The position numbers were made by a program, and so were the translations under genes. Shown here in pieces: positions 16,103 to 25,129 of a stretch of DNA of 64,000 nucleotides. Source of the DNA: Corynebacterium callunae DSM 20147 (GTDB lineage Bacteria; Actinomycetota; Actinomycetes; Mycobacteriales; Mycobacteriaceae); contig NC_020506.1 in NCBI RefSeq assembly GCF_000344785.1, forward strand, positions 1,798,001-1,862,000, written 5' to 3'. The notes beneath the pieces are model-generated. The model was not told the DNA's origin and searched no databases. It saw only the letters and a list, made by a program, of their open reading frames with translations. Position 1 is the first letter of the stretch. Each line of letters opens with the position of its first letter.

Positions 16103-17257
16103 ATGATCACCAAAGTCTATTTTAGCCACCTCAACCCAACTGACCCACTAGTCCACCTCCACATTGAACTCATCAAGACCACGCATCAAATGTGGGTAAA
16201 TCTCCTTGCGGAGTCTGAAGAGTTCGATTCTGACTCACTAATTAGTGAACTTATGCGAATCACCGGCAACTCGAGGCACGAGATAAATTTGGGCATCAAT
16301 GCCATAGCGGCCATGCAAAACTTACCGTTGCTTCGAGATATCCAGGAGCGCTACTACTTTCTTAATATCCGATACCTTGCTGCCATCATGTTGGCAGTTG
16401 CCAAGGGATCTAAAGAAATCTGGCCAGAACTCGATCGCCGCATCGTGGATGCCCTCACCCCAGTGACCGCAGACGAAGCTATGATGCAATCATCTACCTT
16501 GGCACGGCATATCAAGAAGTGGATTAAGGAACTTGATCCTACTCCGCCCAAGCCACCTGATGAAAAACTTGACTATGTGCGCACGCGCATCAATGACGAC
16601 GTCACCTACGCCCAAATTCGACTCAGTGGGGCCAACAGACAGCGCTTTAACGACCTGCTTCAGCATTGGTCTGATAAAGGCATCGACCTGGTCACAGGTT
16701 TAGTAGATATCCTCAAGGCCAACAGTAAAGTCACCATTACCAAGTACCTCTACACCACGCATGAAGAAGAAAACAACGGTTGGAATCCAGATAATGGCTT
16801 TTGCGTCATCAGTGATTACATCGATTGCGAAATCACCAAGACTAAAGACCTCGACAGGTACAAGGGAGTCGTGGAAAACAACTACCGCCCCAGCGAAGGT
16901 CTAGTAGCACTGGTACGAGCCAGAGATGGACACTGCAGATTTCCCGGCTGCTGTGTGCCAGCTAGTAAATGCCAGGTGGATCATATTGTGCCATGGAAGG
17001 AAGGGGGAAAAACCGTGGACTGGAATCTCCAGCTGGTATGCCAACGCCATCACAATATGAAAACCGATGCCCGCTTTACTGCAGAAATCAATGGAATGGC
17101 GGAAGTGAAGTGGGTGGGTCCTATGGATGTTCCCATGGTGACTAGACCTGATGGGCCATTGGCGTTGAAAATGCCACGGGGAAAATGGGGCCAATATTTA
17201 AGAGATAGAATGCAGGCGCGGTTTGAAAGAATCCGAGACCGCTACCGCGAAGACTAG
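16103..17257 (+). CDS. DUF222-type HNH endonuclease domain protein
   Basis: The 384-residue protein has an N-terminal helical DUF222-like region and a C-terminal HNH nuclease motif. The motif runs RDGHCRFPGCCVPASKCQ, then VDHIVPWKEGGKTVDWNLQL and VCQRHHNMKT (about residues 272-320). The Cys pairs and His residues expected for the HNH/ββα-metal fold are present. Such 13E12-type genes are numerous in actinobacteria and often stand alone in variable spots; their role is unclear, with phage, mobile-element or DNA-processing links proposed. There is a good Shine-Dalgarno sequence (AGGGGAAAA) before the ATG at 16103. It is monocistronic and convergent with map. Confidence 0.85.
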   Translation: MITKVYFSHLNPTDPLVHLHIELIKTTHQMWVNLLAESEEFDSDSLISELMRITGNSRHEINLGINAIAAMQNLPLLRDIQERYYFLNIRYLAAIMLAVAKGSKEIWPELDRRIVDALTPVTADEAMMQSSTLARHIKKWIKELDPTPPKPPDEKLDYVRTRINDDVTYAQIRLSGANRQRFNDLLQHWSDKGIDLVTGLVDILKANSKVTITKYLYTTHEEENNGWNPDNGFCVISDYIDCEITKTKDLDRYKGVVENNYRPSEGLVALVRARDGHCRFPGCCVPASKCQVDHIVPWKEGGKTVDWNLQLVCQRHHNMKTDARFTAEINGMAEVKWVGPMDVPMVTRPDGPLALKMPRGKWGQYLRDRMQARFERIRDRYRED

Positions 17258-17283
17258 CCTAACCACCGCGCGCTAGTGTTTTT

Positions 17284-17294
17284 CGTCGAAAAGC
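17284..17294 (+). repeat. Intergenic copy of CGTCGAAAAGC between convergent genes
   Basis: An exact 11-mer copy lies 26 bp after the HNH gene stop and just before the map terminator hairpin. It is one of the copies outside coding sequence. Confidence 0.6.
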
Positions 17295-17303
17295 GTTAAA
17301 AAA

Positions 17304-17327
17304 CCAGTTGCCCCGCAGGGCAACTGG
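17304..17327 (-). terminator. Rho-independent terminator of map
   Basis: Arms CCAGTTGCCC and GGGCAACTGG with a 4-nt loop. On the minus strand a run of T follows, as expected for map. It may also serve the convergent HNH gene. Confidence 0.8.
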
Positions 17328-17349
17328 CTGCTAAGCAAACCTAAAAGGC

Positions 17350-18234
17350 TTAGACGCTCTCATCTGGAAGCGTGAGGATCTCATTGCCGTCTTCGGTGAT
17401 CACAATAGTGTGCTCGAACTGGGCAGAGAATTTGTGGTCCTTGTTTTGCACAGTCCAATCGTCTTCCCAGATCTCATAATCAAGGGAACCCAAGTTGATC
17501 ATTGGCTCAATAGTCAGAGTCATTCCAGGAACCAGCAGGTCACGGTATTGAGTGTTGTCATAATGCAATACAACTAGCCCATTGTGGAAGGTTGGTCCGA
17601 TGCCGTGTCCAGTGAAATCTCGAACCACGTTGTAGCCAAAACGCTTGGCATAGGATTCAATAACGCGGCCAATTACGTTGATTTCACGGCCAGGCTTTGC
17701 TGCGCGAATTGCTCGCATCATCGCTTCTTCGGTGCGCTCTACCAAGAGACGATGCTCCTCAGAAACGTCGCCAGCAAGGAAGGTAGCATTGCAGTCTCCA
17801 TGAACTCCATGTTTGAAGGCCGTGACGTCGATGTTAACGATGTCGCCTTCCTCAATCACAGTGGAGGAAGGAATGCCGTGGCACACGATCTCATTGAGGG
17901 AGATGCAGGAAGACTTCTGGAAGCCGCGGTAGCCCAAATCGGAAGGATAAGCACCCATATCGCAGGTGTACTCGTGGATAATGCGGTCAATTTCGTCGGT
18001 GGTAACACCAGGCTTAACGGCTTCACCAGCGATTTTAAGAGAGTTGGCTGCGATGCGGGAGGTCTCACGCATCGCTTCAATCACCTCAGGGGTTTGTACA
18101 AAAGGCTCACCAATGGCCTCTTGGACTTCGTCTTTCCACACATATTCTGGACGTTCGATATGCGCAGGTACCTCCCTAATGGGAGAAAGTTTTCCAGGGA
18201 CAATCGGTGCACGCAGACTAGACATGTTCCCCAT
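17350..18234 (-). CDS. map: Methionine aminopeptidase, type I
   Basis: Removes the initiator methionine from nascent proteins using a two-metal centre. The 294-residue protein has an N-terminal extension of about 45 residues with a proline-rich segment ([16 protein letters not shown]), typical of actinobacterial MapB. The metal ligands are in place: Asp in [20 protein letters not shown] (two Asp), His in [11 protein letters not shown], and the Glu residues of LTIEPMI and AQFEHTIVI. The His of [10 protein letters not shown] is also kept. The ATG at 18234 has AGAGGGG 7 nt upstream; an in-frame ATG at 18225 is possible. It is 39 bp downstream of the PBP gene and ends at a strong terminator. Confidence 0.95.
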   Translation of the reverse strand: MGNMSSLRAPIVPGKLSPIREVPAHIERPEYVWKDEVQEAIGEPFVQTPEVIEAMRETSRIAANSLKIAGEAVKPGVTTDEIDRIIHEYTCDMGAYPSDLGYRGFQKSSCISLNEIVCHGIPSSTVIEEGDIVNIDVTAFKHGVHGDCNATFLAGDVSEEHRLLVERTEEAMMRAIRAAKPGREINVIGRVIESYAKRFGYNVVRDFTGHGIGPTFHNGLVVLHYDNTQYRDLLVPGMTLTIEPMINLGSLDYEIWEDDWTVQNKDHKFSAQFEHTIVITEDGNEILTLPDESV

Positions 18235-18273
18235 GCTAGTCCCCTCTAATGAAAGCCACGAAAATTGGGAGGT

Positions 18274-20142
18274 CTATTCGGTAGATTCTGCTGGCACCTC
18301 TGCAGGTACTTCTCCTTGTGCCCGCAATTCATCAAGCCGGATGAAGAACTGATCGGTAACAGCAGTTGCTGCCTCAGATCCACCACCGAGCACAACCAAG
18401 GTAGCAAACGCGATGTCATCTTCACGGTAACCGGTAAACCACGCGTGGGAGCCCCCGTTAATTTCAGCCTCACCAGTCTTGCCACGAATCTGAGGCCCAG
18501 TTTGTTTCATACCGCGCGCAGTACCATCAGTAACAACCGACTGCATCATCGACTGGAGTGAACTTAACACTGCCGGGTCAAGGGGAGGCACGGTGGTACT
18601 GGCTTTGGTTTCATGACCAGAAATTAATACTGGAGTAGGAACCTTGCCGGTAGCAGCGGTGGAAGCCACAAGAGCCATGCCAAAGGGGCTCGCCAAGTCG
18701 TAGCCCTGGCCGTAGCCGGATTCAGTGCGATCAAGGACTACCTCTCCCTCCGGCACGGAGCCAGTAATGGTATCTAGACCTGGGATTTCATAGTCAATGC
18801 CCAGGCCAAATTGCATTGCTACAGTTTTAAGTTGTCCGGGCTGCAATTCAGTAGAGATATTGGCAAAGGTGGTGTTACAGGAATTGGCAAAGGCATCATC
18901 TAAGGAGGTATTACCCAGTGAGAAACTGTTATAGTTGGTAACAATGCGGCCATAAATATTCATGGTGCCAGGACACGGAACGATACTGTCTGGACTTAGC
19001 CCCTCGTTGGCAAGACCAGCAGCTGCAGTGATGATCTTGAAGGTCGATCCTGGTGGATATTGGCCAGTAAGTGCAACATCGCCGTCTTTGTCAGCTTCTG
19101 CAGTTTGAGCGATCGCCAAAATTTCACCGGTTGAGGGGCGCATCGCAACCAGCATGGTTTTATTTCCTGAACGTAGTTCCACTGCTTCTTCGGCTGCTCT
19201 TTGCACATCGTAATCCAAACTAATGCGCACACTGGGGGCAAGCTCAGGGGCGTTATAGGCAACATCACTAATAATCGCCCCATTGGAGGTCACAATGGAT
19301 GCGCGCCAGCCATTGGATCCATCAAGTTCTTCGTCGACAATGTTTCCTACCCGGGAGACAATGTCAGGGGCAAAGGTAGGATCTGTTGCCACCATTGCGG
19401 CTTCCTCATTAAAGACCAAACCTGGAATGCCCGCGAGATCCTGTTGCAGCTTCTCCCCTACCTGAGCATTTACTACGGCGAGGGAATAAGTGGAATCACC
19501 GAGGTTGCTTAAAACTTGGGCAGTATCAATGCTAGGCACAGTGGCATCATTAGCCCTCGCTGCATCAAGGTCTGCTGCCACACGTTTTACGGCAGATTCT
19601 GCATTATCAGCAGCTGCTGGATCGATAAGAATGCGGTAGACACTTCCCGGCGCCAAAATAGGTGCACCATCTGAGGAAATCACATTGGCTCTTTGAGCTT
19701 CAATAGAGCGCAATTCCAAATGCTGGTTAGCACCCAATTGTGGGTGCAGCAAAGAAGGTTCCCAACGCACTGTCCATTCATTATCCATTTTGGTCAGTGT
19801 CATGGTGGCTTCATATTGCAGCTCACGATCACGTGGCAAATCCCAGTTCACAGCGTATTTCGCAGTGGCAATTGTGTCCCGGGAATCAACCGACTCCAGG
19901 GTTAATTCCACGCCCTCCGCTTGCAAACCAGTAAAGGTACTTTCCAAAGCTGTGGTGGTGGTATCTGCTTGGTCGCTGATTTCGGAGATAGTCTCATAAT
20001 CTTGCGCTGCCCAGGCACTAAGAAATTCTTGGGCAACTGGATCAGCGGTTTTCGGCCGCGGGGTGCACGCACTAAGTCCACTGACGGTGATGGTCGCCGT
20101 CACGCAGAATGCCAATAATGACTTGCGCTGTGACTTGTTCAT
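18274..20142 (-). CDS. Penicillin-binding lipoprotein (class B PBP transpeptidase)
   Basis: A cell-wall DD-transpeptidase that cross-links peptidoglycan outside the membrane. The 622-residue protein starts with a lipoprotein signal (VSGLSAC, Cys at about residue 26). An NTF2/MecA-like N-terminal domain follows (DPVAQEFLSAWAAQDYETI), then a dimerisation region and the transpeptidase domain. The active-site motifs are SxxK in PPGSTFKIITA, SxN in FANSCNTTFA, and KTG in IRGKTGEAE. The position next to map matches the M. tuberculosis lipoprotein PBP Rv2864c and the C. glutamicum class B PBP at this locus. The ATG at 20142 has TAATAT 6 nt upstream and no Shine-Dalgarno sequence, so it is probably leaderless. 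Confidence 0.93.
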   Translation of the reverse strand: MNKSQRKSLLAFCVTATITVSGLSACTPRPKTADPVAQEFLSAWAAQDYETISEISDQADTTTTALESTFTGLQAEGVELTLESVDSRDTIATAKYAVNWDLPRDRELQYEATMTLTKMDNEWTVRWEPSLLHPQLGANQHLELRSIEAQRANVISSDGAPILAPGSVYRILIDPAAADNAESAVKRVAADLDAARANDATVPSIDTAQVLSNLGDSTYSLAVVNAQVGEKLQQDLAGIPGLVFNEEAAMVATDPTFAPDIVSRVGNIVDEELDGSNGWRASIVTSNGAIISDVAYNAPELAPSVRISLDYDVQRAAEEAVELRSGNKTMLVAMRPSTGEILAIAQTAEADKDGDVALTGQYPPGSTFKIITAAAGLANEGLSPDSIVPCPGTMNIYGRIVTNYNSFSLGNTSLDDAFANSCNTTFANISTELQPGQLKTVAMQFGLGIDYEIPGLDTITGSVPEGEVVLDRTESGYGQGYDLASPFGMALVASTAATGKVPTPVLISGHETKASTTVPPLDPAVLSSLQSMMQSVVTDGTARGMKQTGPQIRGKTGEAEINGGSHAWFTGYREDDIAFATLVVLGGGSEAATAVTDQFFIRLDELRAQGEVPAEVPAESTE

Positions 20143-20148
20143 GGCAGC

Positions 20149-20154
20149 ATATTA
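20149..20154 (-). promoter_or_regulatory. -10 element of a probable leaderless promoter (PBP gene)
   Basis: On the minus strand TAATAT lies 6 nt before the ATG of the PBP gene, within the short gap after chrA. Confidence 0.5.
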
Positions 20155-20197
20155 ACAACCCACTCGGACATAAACTGGCACCCACTCCGCAAAGCAG

Positions 20198-20830
20198 TTA
20201 AATGATGCCCCGCTGCTTCGCTTCTGCCACCGCCGCAGTGCGGGAAGTGACATCCAATTTATTAAAAACATGGCCCATATGACTTTTAACCGTCGCCTCC
20301 GTGAGCACCAGTTTCTTGGCAATTTCCCTATTACTCTTACCTTCAGAGACCAGTAGCAGTACCTCCAATTCACGGGGACTCAGCGCTGTCATGGGGTTAT
20401 TCATGCGCCCCATGATTTTGCTGGCAACCTGCCTGGATAGGACGGATTCTCCTCGGGCAGCATCGCGGATTCCGGTAATAAGTTCCTCAGGTGAGCTATC
20501 TTTAAGCAAATACCCCACTGCACCTGCAGAAACAGCTCCGACAACATCGCCATCGGTGGAATAGTTGGTTACCACCAAAACCTGTGGCGGGTTCTCTAGA
20601 GCTCTAAGCTGGCGGGTAGCTTCCACACCTGCAGCTTGGGTATTGCTGGGTGAATCACCAAAGCGCAGATCCATAAGAACCACATCTACCCCGCCTTGAG
20701 CTGCAATTTTAATGGCCTCGGCGGGGCTGCCCACCATATCGACAATGTGGAAATCAGCTTCGGCGCTAATCAAGGAAGCCAACCCGGCGCGCACCACGGG
20801 GTGGTCGTCGGCAAGCAAAATTCTAATCAT
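20198..20830 (-). CDS. chrA: Response regulator, NarL/LuxR type (ChrA-like, heme response)
   Basis: The 210-residue protein has an N-terminal receiver domain (MIRILLADDHPVVRAGLASL; phospho-acceptor Asp in VVLMDLRFGD; switch Lys in LLKDSSPEEL). The C-terminal helix-turn-helix of the LuxR family is LSPRELEVLLLVSEGKSNRE and the following KKLVLTEATVKSHM. The start at 20830 is preferred over a longer upstream frame because family homology and a good Shine-Dalgarno sequence (AAAGGA) point to it. The start overlaps the kinase stop by 8 bp. The assignment to ChrA rests on the adjacent NarL-type kinase and the divergent hrtBA exporter, the arrangement known for heme sensing in C. glutamicum and C. diphtheriae. 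Confidence 0.88.
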   Translation of the reverse strand: MIRILLADDHPVVRAGLASLISAEADFHIVDMVGSPAEAIKIAAQGGVDVVLMDLRFGDSPSNTQAAGVEATRQLRALENPPQVLVVTNYSTDGDVVGAVSAGAVGYLLKDSSPEELITGIRDAARGESVLSRQVASKIMGRMNNPMTALSPRELEVLLLVSEGKSNREIAKKLVLTEATVKSHMGHVFNKLDVTSRTAAVAEAKQRGII

Positions 20831-21956
20831 TGTTGGTCCTTTCGAGGTGGGGAATGCACACAGAAATACCAGTACCAACTCCCGGTGCCGTTTCGATTGT
20901 GAGGGTACCGCCGTATTTTTCCGCACGTCCCTGTGCCGTGGGCAATCCTACTGAGCTTTGACGCCTCACTTCGGCTGCAGCAAATCCAATGCCATCGTCC
21001 AATACATCAAGCAGCACTTGATCAGGTTGATAAGTGAGGGTCATTTTGGCATGTTCCGCGCGAGAATGGCGCAGGACATTTCCCACCAGTGTTTGAGCAA
21101 TTCGCACAATATCGGCTTCCATTTGATCAGGAATTTGTCTTGCGGTCCCATCAACGGCAAAGCTCATGCGCTCCCCCATTGGCGTATTAGCCGCTACTCG
21201 GGCCAAGGCGACTGGCAGCGTTGCTCCTACCAAAGGATGTGGTTGCAGGGCTGCAATAATATTGCGGGTTTCTGCAAGGTTATCCGCAGTGGTGTGCCTC
21301 GCTAATTGAATTTGCGCCAGGGCTTGCGGGTCAGTTACGCGCTTTTCCGCAGCATGCAGCAGCATTTGAATCGAAGATAGCCCCTGCGCCACCGTATCGT
21401 GAATTTCGCCCGCTATGCGGGCTCTTTCTGCCAACTCGCCGGCGCTTTTCGACGCCCGGATCGCCGCGGTGCGCGCGTCGACAAGCTCCTTTAAGGTGGT
21501 TGCCAATAACTGAAAACAAGTACCCAGGATCCAAGCCACTGCGGCGCCCAAGATGGGGCCGGTGACCACGCCGATGGAGAAACCGAGGTGCATGGCCAGG
21601 CTGCCGATGGCGATGGCTGTGATCGCCGCGATGATTAGTGCAGAGCGCAACGGTGTGGTGTGCATAACGATGATAAAGAACATTGGAAAGGCCAGGTAGG
21701 CAGGTTCTGGGCCGTCCCAAATAAGACCCACCCAGATCAGGCATAGGAGTCCAATCCAGATGAGGCGATGGTTGCTAAAGGGGCCACGGGGAACAAAGCC
21801 CAGCAGATAAACCACTGCGTAGGCGCCTGCTAAGAGCCACATGCCCCAATGGTCGGCTCGCCACATCACCAAGATCAGCAGCACTGCAATAAGCAGATGT
21901 AAGCCCCAGGTTAGAACGGATTCAATACGGCTAAGGGTCATTTGGCTGGTGCTCAC
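20823..21956 (-). CDS. chrS: Sensor histidine kinase (ChrS-like, heme sensing)
   Basis: The 377-residue membrane kinase has five to six hydrophobic segments in its first 165 residues, then a HisKA_3 dimerisation domain with the phospho-acceptor His in RIAGEIHDTVAQGLSSIQML. The C-terminal ATPase domain has IVRIAQTLVGNVLRHSRAEH (N box) and LDVLDDGIGFAAAEV (G box). The long hydrophobic sensor with almost no extracytoplasmic domain fits ChrS, which senses heme within the membrane. The start is GTG at 21956 with AGGTTGA upstream; an in-frame ATG at 21941 is an alternative. It carries an exact copy of the 11-mer at 21444-21454 and a one-mismatch copy at 21476-21486. Confidence 0.87.
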   Translation of the reverse strand: MSTSQMTLSRIESVLTWGLHLLIAVLLILVMWRADHWGMWLLAGAYAVVYLLGFVPRGPFSNHRLIWIGLLCLIWVGLIWDGPEPAYLAFPMFFIIVMHTTPLRSALIIAAITAIAIGSLAMHLGFSIGVVTGPILGAAVAWILGTCFQLLATTLKELVDARTAAIRASKSAGELAERARIAGEIHDTVAQGLSSIQMLLHAAEKRVTDPQALAQIQLARHTTADNLAETRNIIAALQPHPLVGATLPVALARVAANTPMGERMSFAVDGTARQIPDQMEADIVRIAQTLVGNVLRHSRAEHAKMTLTYQPDQVLLDVLDDGIGFAAAEVRRQSSVGLPTAQGRAEKYGGTLTIETAPGVGTGISVCIPHLERTNND

Positions 21957-22065
21957 AGATTCAACCTAGTCGATGAAAGGGCGATCCCGAATCCGACTTA
22001 GGTCGGAGTCAGAGTATCGACTCCAGCCCGATTTTTAGCAGGTTCAAAAAGGAGAGACTTGAAAT
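21957..22065. promoter_or_regulatory. Divergent chrS/hrtB control region with paired palindromes
   Basis: Two dyads stand out: TCCGAC-TTAG-GTCGGA (21992-22007) and GGAGTC-8 nt-GACTCC (22005-22024). They overlap by three bases. They sit midway between the divergent start codons, as expected for a response-regulator (ChrA) operator. Binding is inferred from position. Confidence 0.55.
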
Positions 22066-23040
22066 ATGTTTCAAGGAATTAAAGAACTCTCCGCAGCGAA
22101 GGGTCGCACGCTGCTCATCACCATTACGGTCGGACTCATTGCCATCATGGTCACCTTCCTCTCCTCGCTCACCGCGGGGCTCAGCCATCAATCTGTTTCT
22201 GCCTTGCAATATCTTGCAGGTGATAAGGATCTAGTGCTCGCTGATTCAGGCTCTACTTCCCTTTCCGCTTCTACTCTTGATTCCGCCGCCTCTGCACAAT
22301 TGGAACAAGCTGGCGCACAGCCACTATGGCAGCTTCGTGATCGTTTAGGCGATACTCCGGTCATGGTGTTAAATTCCCCGGATCTTAAACCTGGTGAGAT
22401 TTCCCTGCCGGCTGAAATTGATAGCACCCAAGCCCTGGCACAATTTGGTGCCGAAGCTGCCGTAAATACCTCCAATGACCTCTATCTAGATCACCTACCT
22501 GTGGTTTTGCTAAATACCGATGACCTCAGTGCGCTGGCTCAGACCCGCGGAGTGCAGGGTCCAGCCGCTGCCTTTATTGATTCTGCAAACACTGAATTGC
22601 CCAGCGGAACAATTGCTTTGGAAGGTAAGGATCGCTGGCAGGCATCTGCCTCCTACCAGGGCGAAAAGATGGCCTTGAATCTCATGATCCTAATGTTGTA
22701 CATCATTTCCGGGCTAGTCCTAGGCGCTTTCTTTATGGTGTGGACTATTCAGCGACTGCGCGGTATCGCCATTTCCAGTGCACTCGGTGCTGCCCGCCGC
22801 GTTCTTATTGCAGATGCAATTGGCCAGGCACTGATCGTGCTGGCCATCGGAATTGTTGTCGGTGTCTCCTTCACCATTGCGCTAGCACTTGGTCTAGGTA
22901 ATGCACTGCCAGTTGTCATCTCTGCCGCCACCACCCTCTACCCCGCACTAATTTTGGCCGCTTGTGGACTTGTTGGCGCAGCGCTTTCCTTGGGCCCCAT
23001 CTTGCGTATCGAACCCCGCAGTGCACTTATGAGCGCTTAA
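22066..23040 (+). CDS. hrtB: Heme exporter permease (HrtB-like, FtsX/MacB family)
   Basis: The 324-residue permease has one N-terminal membrane helix (LLITITVGLIAIMVTFLSSL), a large extracytoplasmic domain (about residues 45-205) and three C-terminal helices: MILMLYIISGLVLGAFFMV, then LIVLAIGIVVGVSFTIALAL, then LYPALILAACGLVGAALSLG. This is the FtsX-like layout. With the next gene it would form an ABC exporter that removes excess heme. The divergent ChrSA pair and the palindromes in between support heme-dependent induction. The Shine-Dalgarno sequence AAGGAG precedes the ATG. Confidence 0.87.
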   Translation: MFQGIKELSAAKGRTLLITITVGLIAIMVTFLSSLTAGLSHQSVSALQYLAGDKDLVLADSGSTSLSASTLDSAASAQLEQAGAQPLWQLRDRLGDTPVMVLNSPDLKPGEISLPAEIDSTQALAQFGAEAAVNTSNDLYLDHLPVVLLNTDDLSALAQTRGVQGPAAAFIDSANTELPSGTIALEGKDRWQASASYQGEKMALNLMILMLYIISGLVLGAFFMVWTIQRLRGIAISSALGAARRVLIADAIGQALIVLAIGIVVGVSFTIALALGLGNALPVVISAATTLYPALILAACGLVGAALSLGPILRIEPRSALMSA

Positions 23041-23092
23041 TTCTCCAGCACAAACCCCGCATAACCCCAGCTCAAAAGAAAGAAAAACCACC

Positions 23093-23818
23093 ATGTCTTT
23101 AACAGCCAAAAATATCAGCCTGACCGTCGCCGATGGCACCAATTCCCGCACTTTGCTCAATAATGTGTCTTTGGATATTAAATCCGGCGAAGTTGTTGGC
23201 ATTGTTGGACCATCTGGCTCTGGTAAATCCACTCTCTTGGGAGTGCTGGGATGTTTGCAGGACGCAGATGCCGGCACTGCAATTCTGGAGACTGCCACCT
23301 CTTCGGTAGACCTGCTCAATCTGAAAAATGCGCAGCAGGCTGCGTTATTGCGACGTGAACACATTGGCATTGTGTTCCAGCAGCCTAATCTTTTGCCATC
23401 GCTTCGGGTTATTGATCAGCTCATGCTGATTCCACATTTGGGCCGCGTGCTTCCACTTAGCCGCTCCACTAAGAAGCGTGCTGAAGCTAAGGCATTGGAG
23501 CTTTTGTCAGCCATTGGGCTGCCAAATATTGCCAAGCGCAAAGTAGGTGAACTTTCCGGTGGTCAGCAGGCGCGCGTTAACCTCGCGCGAGCGCTCATGA
23601 ATGAGCCAGACCTTTTGCTTGTCGACGAACCAACCGCTGCGCTTGATCAACATTCAGCCCGCGAGATCACTCAGTTAATTGTGTCTATGGCTCATGAGTT
23701 TTCGGCAGCAACCCTCTATGTCAGCCATGACATGGAACAAATTAAAGCACTCGACCGCTATATCGAACTAGTCGACGGTCGAGTGCTTGATCAAGAGAAG
23801 GTTGGAGCTACTTTGTAA
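23093..23818 (+). CDS. hrtA: Heme exporter ATP-binding protein (HrtA-like)
   Basis: The 241-residue ABC ATPase of the MacB/LolD type energises HrtB. It has Walker [10 protein letters not shown] (about residue 39), a Q-loop in [13 protein letters not shown], the signature [10 protein letters not shown], Walker [13 protein letters not shown] and the switch His in VSHDMEQI. It lies 52 bp after hrtB and is probably co-transcribed with it. Its last 11 bp overlap the end of the convergent ispG gene. A 13-bp perfect inverted repeat inside its 3' coding end (23745-23788) may act as a terminator for either gene. Confidence 0.9.
   Translation: MSLTAKNISLTVADGTNSRTLLNNVSLDIKSGEVVGIVGPSGSGKSTLLGVLGCLQDADAGTAILETATSSVDLLNLKNAQQAALLRREHIGIVFQQPNLLPSLRVIDQLMLIPHLGRVLPLSRSTKKRAEAKALELLSAIGLPNIAKRKVGELSGGQQARVNLARALMNEPDLLLVDEPTAALDQHSAREITQLIVSMAHEFSAATLYVSHDMEQIKALDRYIELVDGRVLDQEKVGATL
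23745..23788. terminator. Inverted repeat within the hrtA 3' end at the convergent junction with ispG
   Basis: AAGCACTCGACCG (23745-23757) and CGGTCGAGTGCTT (23776-23788) are perfect 13-bp complements around 18 nt that hold a smaller dyad (TCGA-ACTAG-TCGA). There is no spacer between hrtA and ispG where a terminator could otherwise fit. Confidence 0.45.
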
Positions 23819-24989
23819 CCTTTACTTCTGCTTTCATTCCTTGTGCGTTGGCAGCTGCGAGGACCTCTGGGTCCATCTCTTCTGCCAGGCGCATTGCCTC
23901 TTCAATAAGGGTCTGCACGATCTGAGATTCAGGGACAGTCTTAACAACCTCGCCCTTAACAAAGATCTGACCCTTGCCATTGCCAGAAGCAACGCCAAGG
24001 TCAGCGTCGCGAGCTTCGCCTGGGCCGTTAACAACACAGCCCATTACAGCAACACGCAATGGAACTTCCATGCCATCAAGTGCCTCGGTGACCTCTTCAG
24101 CCAAGGAATACACATCAACCTGGGCACGGCCACAGGAAGGGCAGGAAACGATTTCCAGCTTGCGAGGACGCAGGTTCAAAGACTGTAGAATCTGGTCTCC
24201 AACCTTGATTTCCTCAACTGGATCGGCAGAGAGGGAAACACGGATGGTATCGCCAATGCCCTGGGACAACAGTGCACCAAAGGCTACGGAAGACTTGATG
24301 GTGCCCATGAACTTTGGACCAGCTTCGGTAACGCCCAGGTGTAGTGGGTAATCGCTAACTTCAGCTAGCTGACGGTAAGCCTCAACCATAAGAACTGGGT
24401 CAGAGTGCTTAACGGAGATAGCGATATCACCAAAACCGTGCTCTTCAAAGAGGCTGGCTTCCCACAGTGCAGATTCAACCAAAGCCTCTGGGGTGGCCTT
24501 GCCGTTGTACTTATCTAGGATGCGCTTATCCAGGGAACCGCCGTTAACACCGATTCGGATTGGGATATTCGCAGCGCCAGCAGCCTTAGCTACTTCTTGC
24601 ACACGGCCATCAAATTCCTTGATATTGCCGGGGTTCACACGCACAGCTGCACAACCTGCATCAATAGCAGCGAAGATGTACTTAGGCTGGAAGTGAATAT
24701 CTGCAATCACTGGGATTGGAGACTTCTTGGCAATAATTGGCAGTGCTTCAGCGTCCACAGTCTTTGGACAAGCCACGCGCACAATATCGCAGCCTGAAGC
24801 GGTGAGCTGAGCAATCTGCTGCAGGGTTGCGTTGATGTCATGGGTCTTGGTGGTGGTCATGGACTGTACCGAGATGGGGTAATCAGAACCAACGCCTACC
24901 TTGCCCACCATTAGCTGGCGAGTCTTGCGACGAGGCGCCAAAACTGGTGGTGGAGTTGGAGGAAGGCCAAGGCCAATTGGGGTAGACAA
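23808..24989 (-). CDS. ispG: 4-hydroxy-3-methylbut-2-enyl diphosphate synthase (flavodoxin)
   Basis: Catalyses the penultimate step of the MEP isoprenoid pathway (MEcPP to HMBPP) with a [4Fe-4S] cluster. The 393-residue protein has the bacterial two-domain layout. A TIM barrel opens with [14 protein letters not shown], followed by [16 protein letters not shown] and AVRVNPGNI. The C-terminal iron-sulfur domain has [22 protein letters not shown] and the conserved Glu. The start is TTG at 24989, supported by AGGAG 8 nt upstream. The neighbours rip and dxr match the order in mycobacteria; dxr is in the same pathway. Confidence 0.95.
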   Translation of the reverse strand: MSTPIGLGLPPTPPPVLAPRRKTRQLMVGKVGVGSDYPISVQSMTTTKTHDINATLQQIAQLTASGCDIVRVACPKTVDAEALPIIAKKSPIPVIADIHFQPKYIFAAIDAGCAAVRVNPGNIKEFDGRVQEVAKAAGAANIPIRIGVNGGSLDKRILDKYNGKATPEALVESALWEASLFEEHGFGDIAISVKHSDPVLMVEAYRQLAEVSDYPLHLGVTEAGPKFMGTIKSSVAFGALLSQGIGDTIRVSLSADPVEEIKVGDQILQSLNLRPRKLEIVSCPSCGRAQVDVYSLAEEVTEALDGMEVPLRVAVMGCVVNGPGEARDADLGVASGNGKGQIFVKGEVVKTVPESQIVQTLIEEAMRLAEEMDPEVLAAANAQGMKAEVKVTK

Positions 24990-25129
24990 GTTACATGCTC
25001 CTAGAAGTGGCAGTGGCGACCAGAGGTTTCCTGTGCCCTGCCGGAAAATGTTCTGGGTGAAAGTCAGTTATGTGAAAAGTGTATCACCGACTTCGAGTCC
25101 AACCATTTCCAGCAGCTCACAATTCCCCG

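Noticed and set aside
16103-17257. The HNH gene as part of an active mobile element
   Set aside because: There are no flanking repeats, integrase or phage genes. DUF222-HNH genes are common stand-alone genes in actinobacteria.
17584-18249. Open frames antisense to map
   Set aside because: They overlap the well-supported map gene and have no independent evidence.
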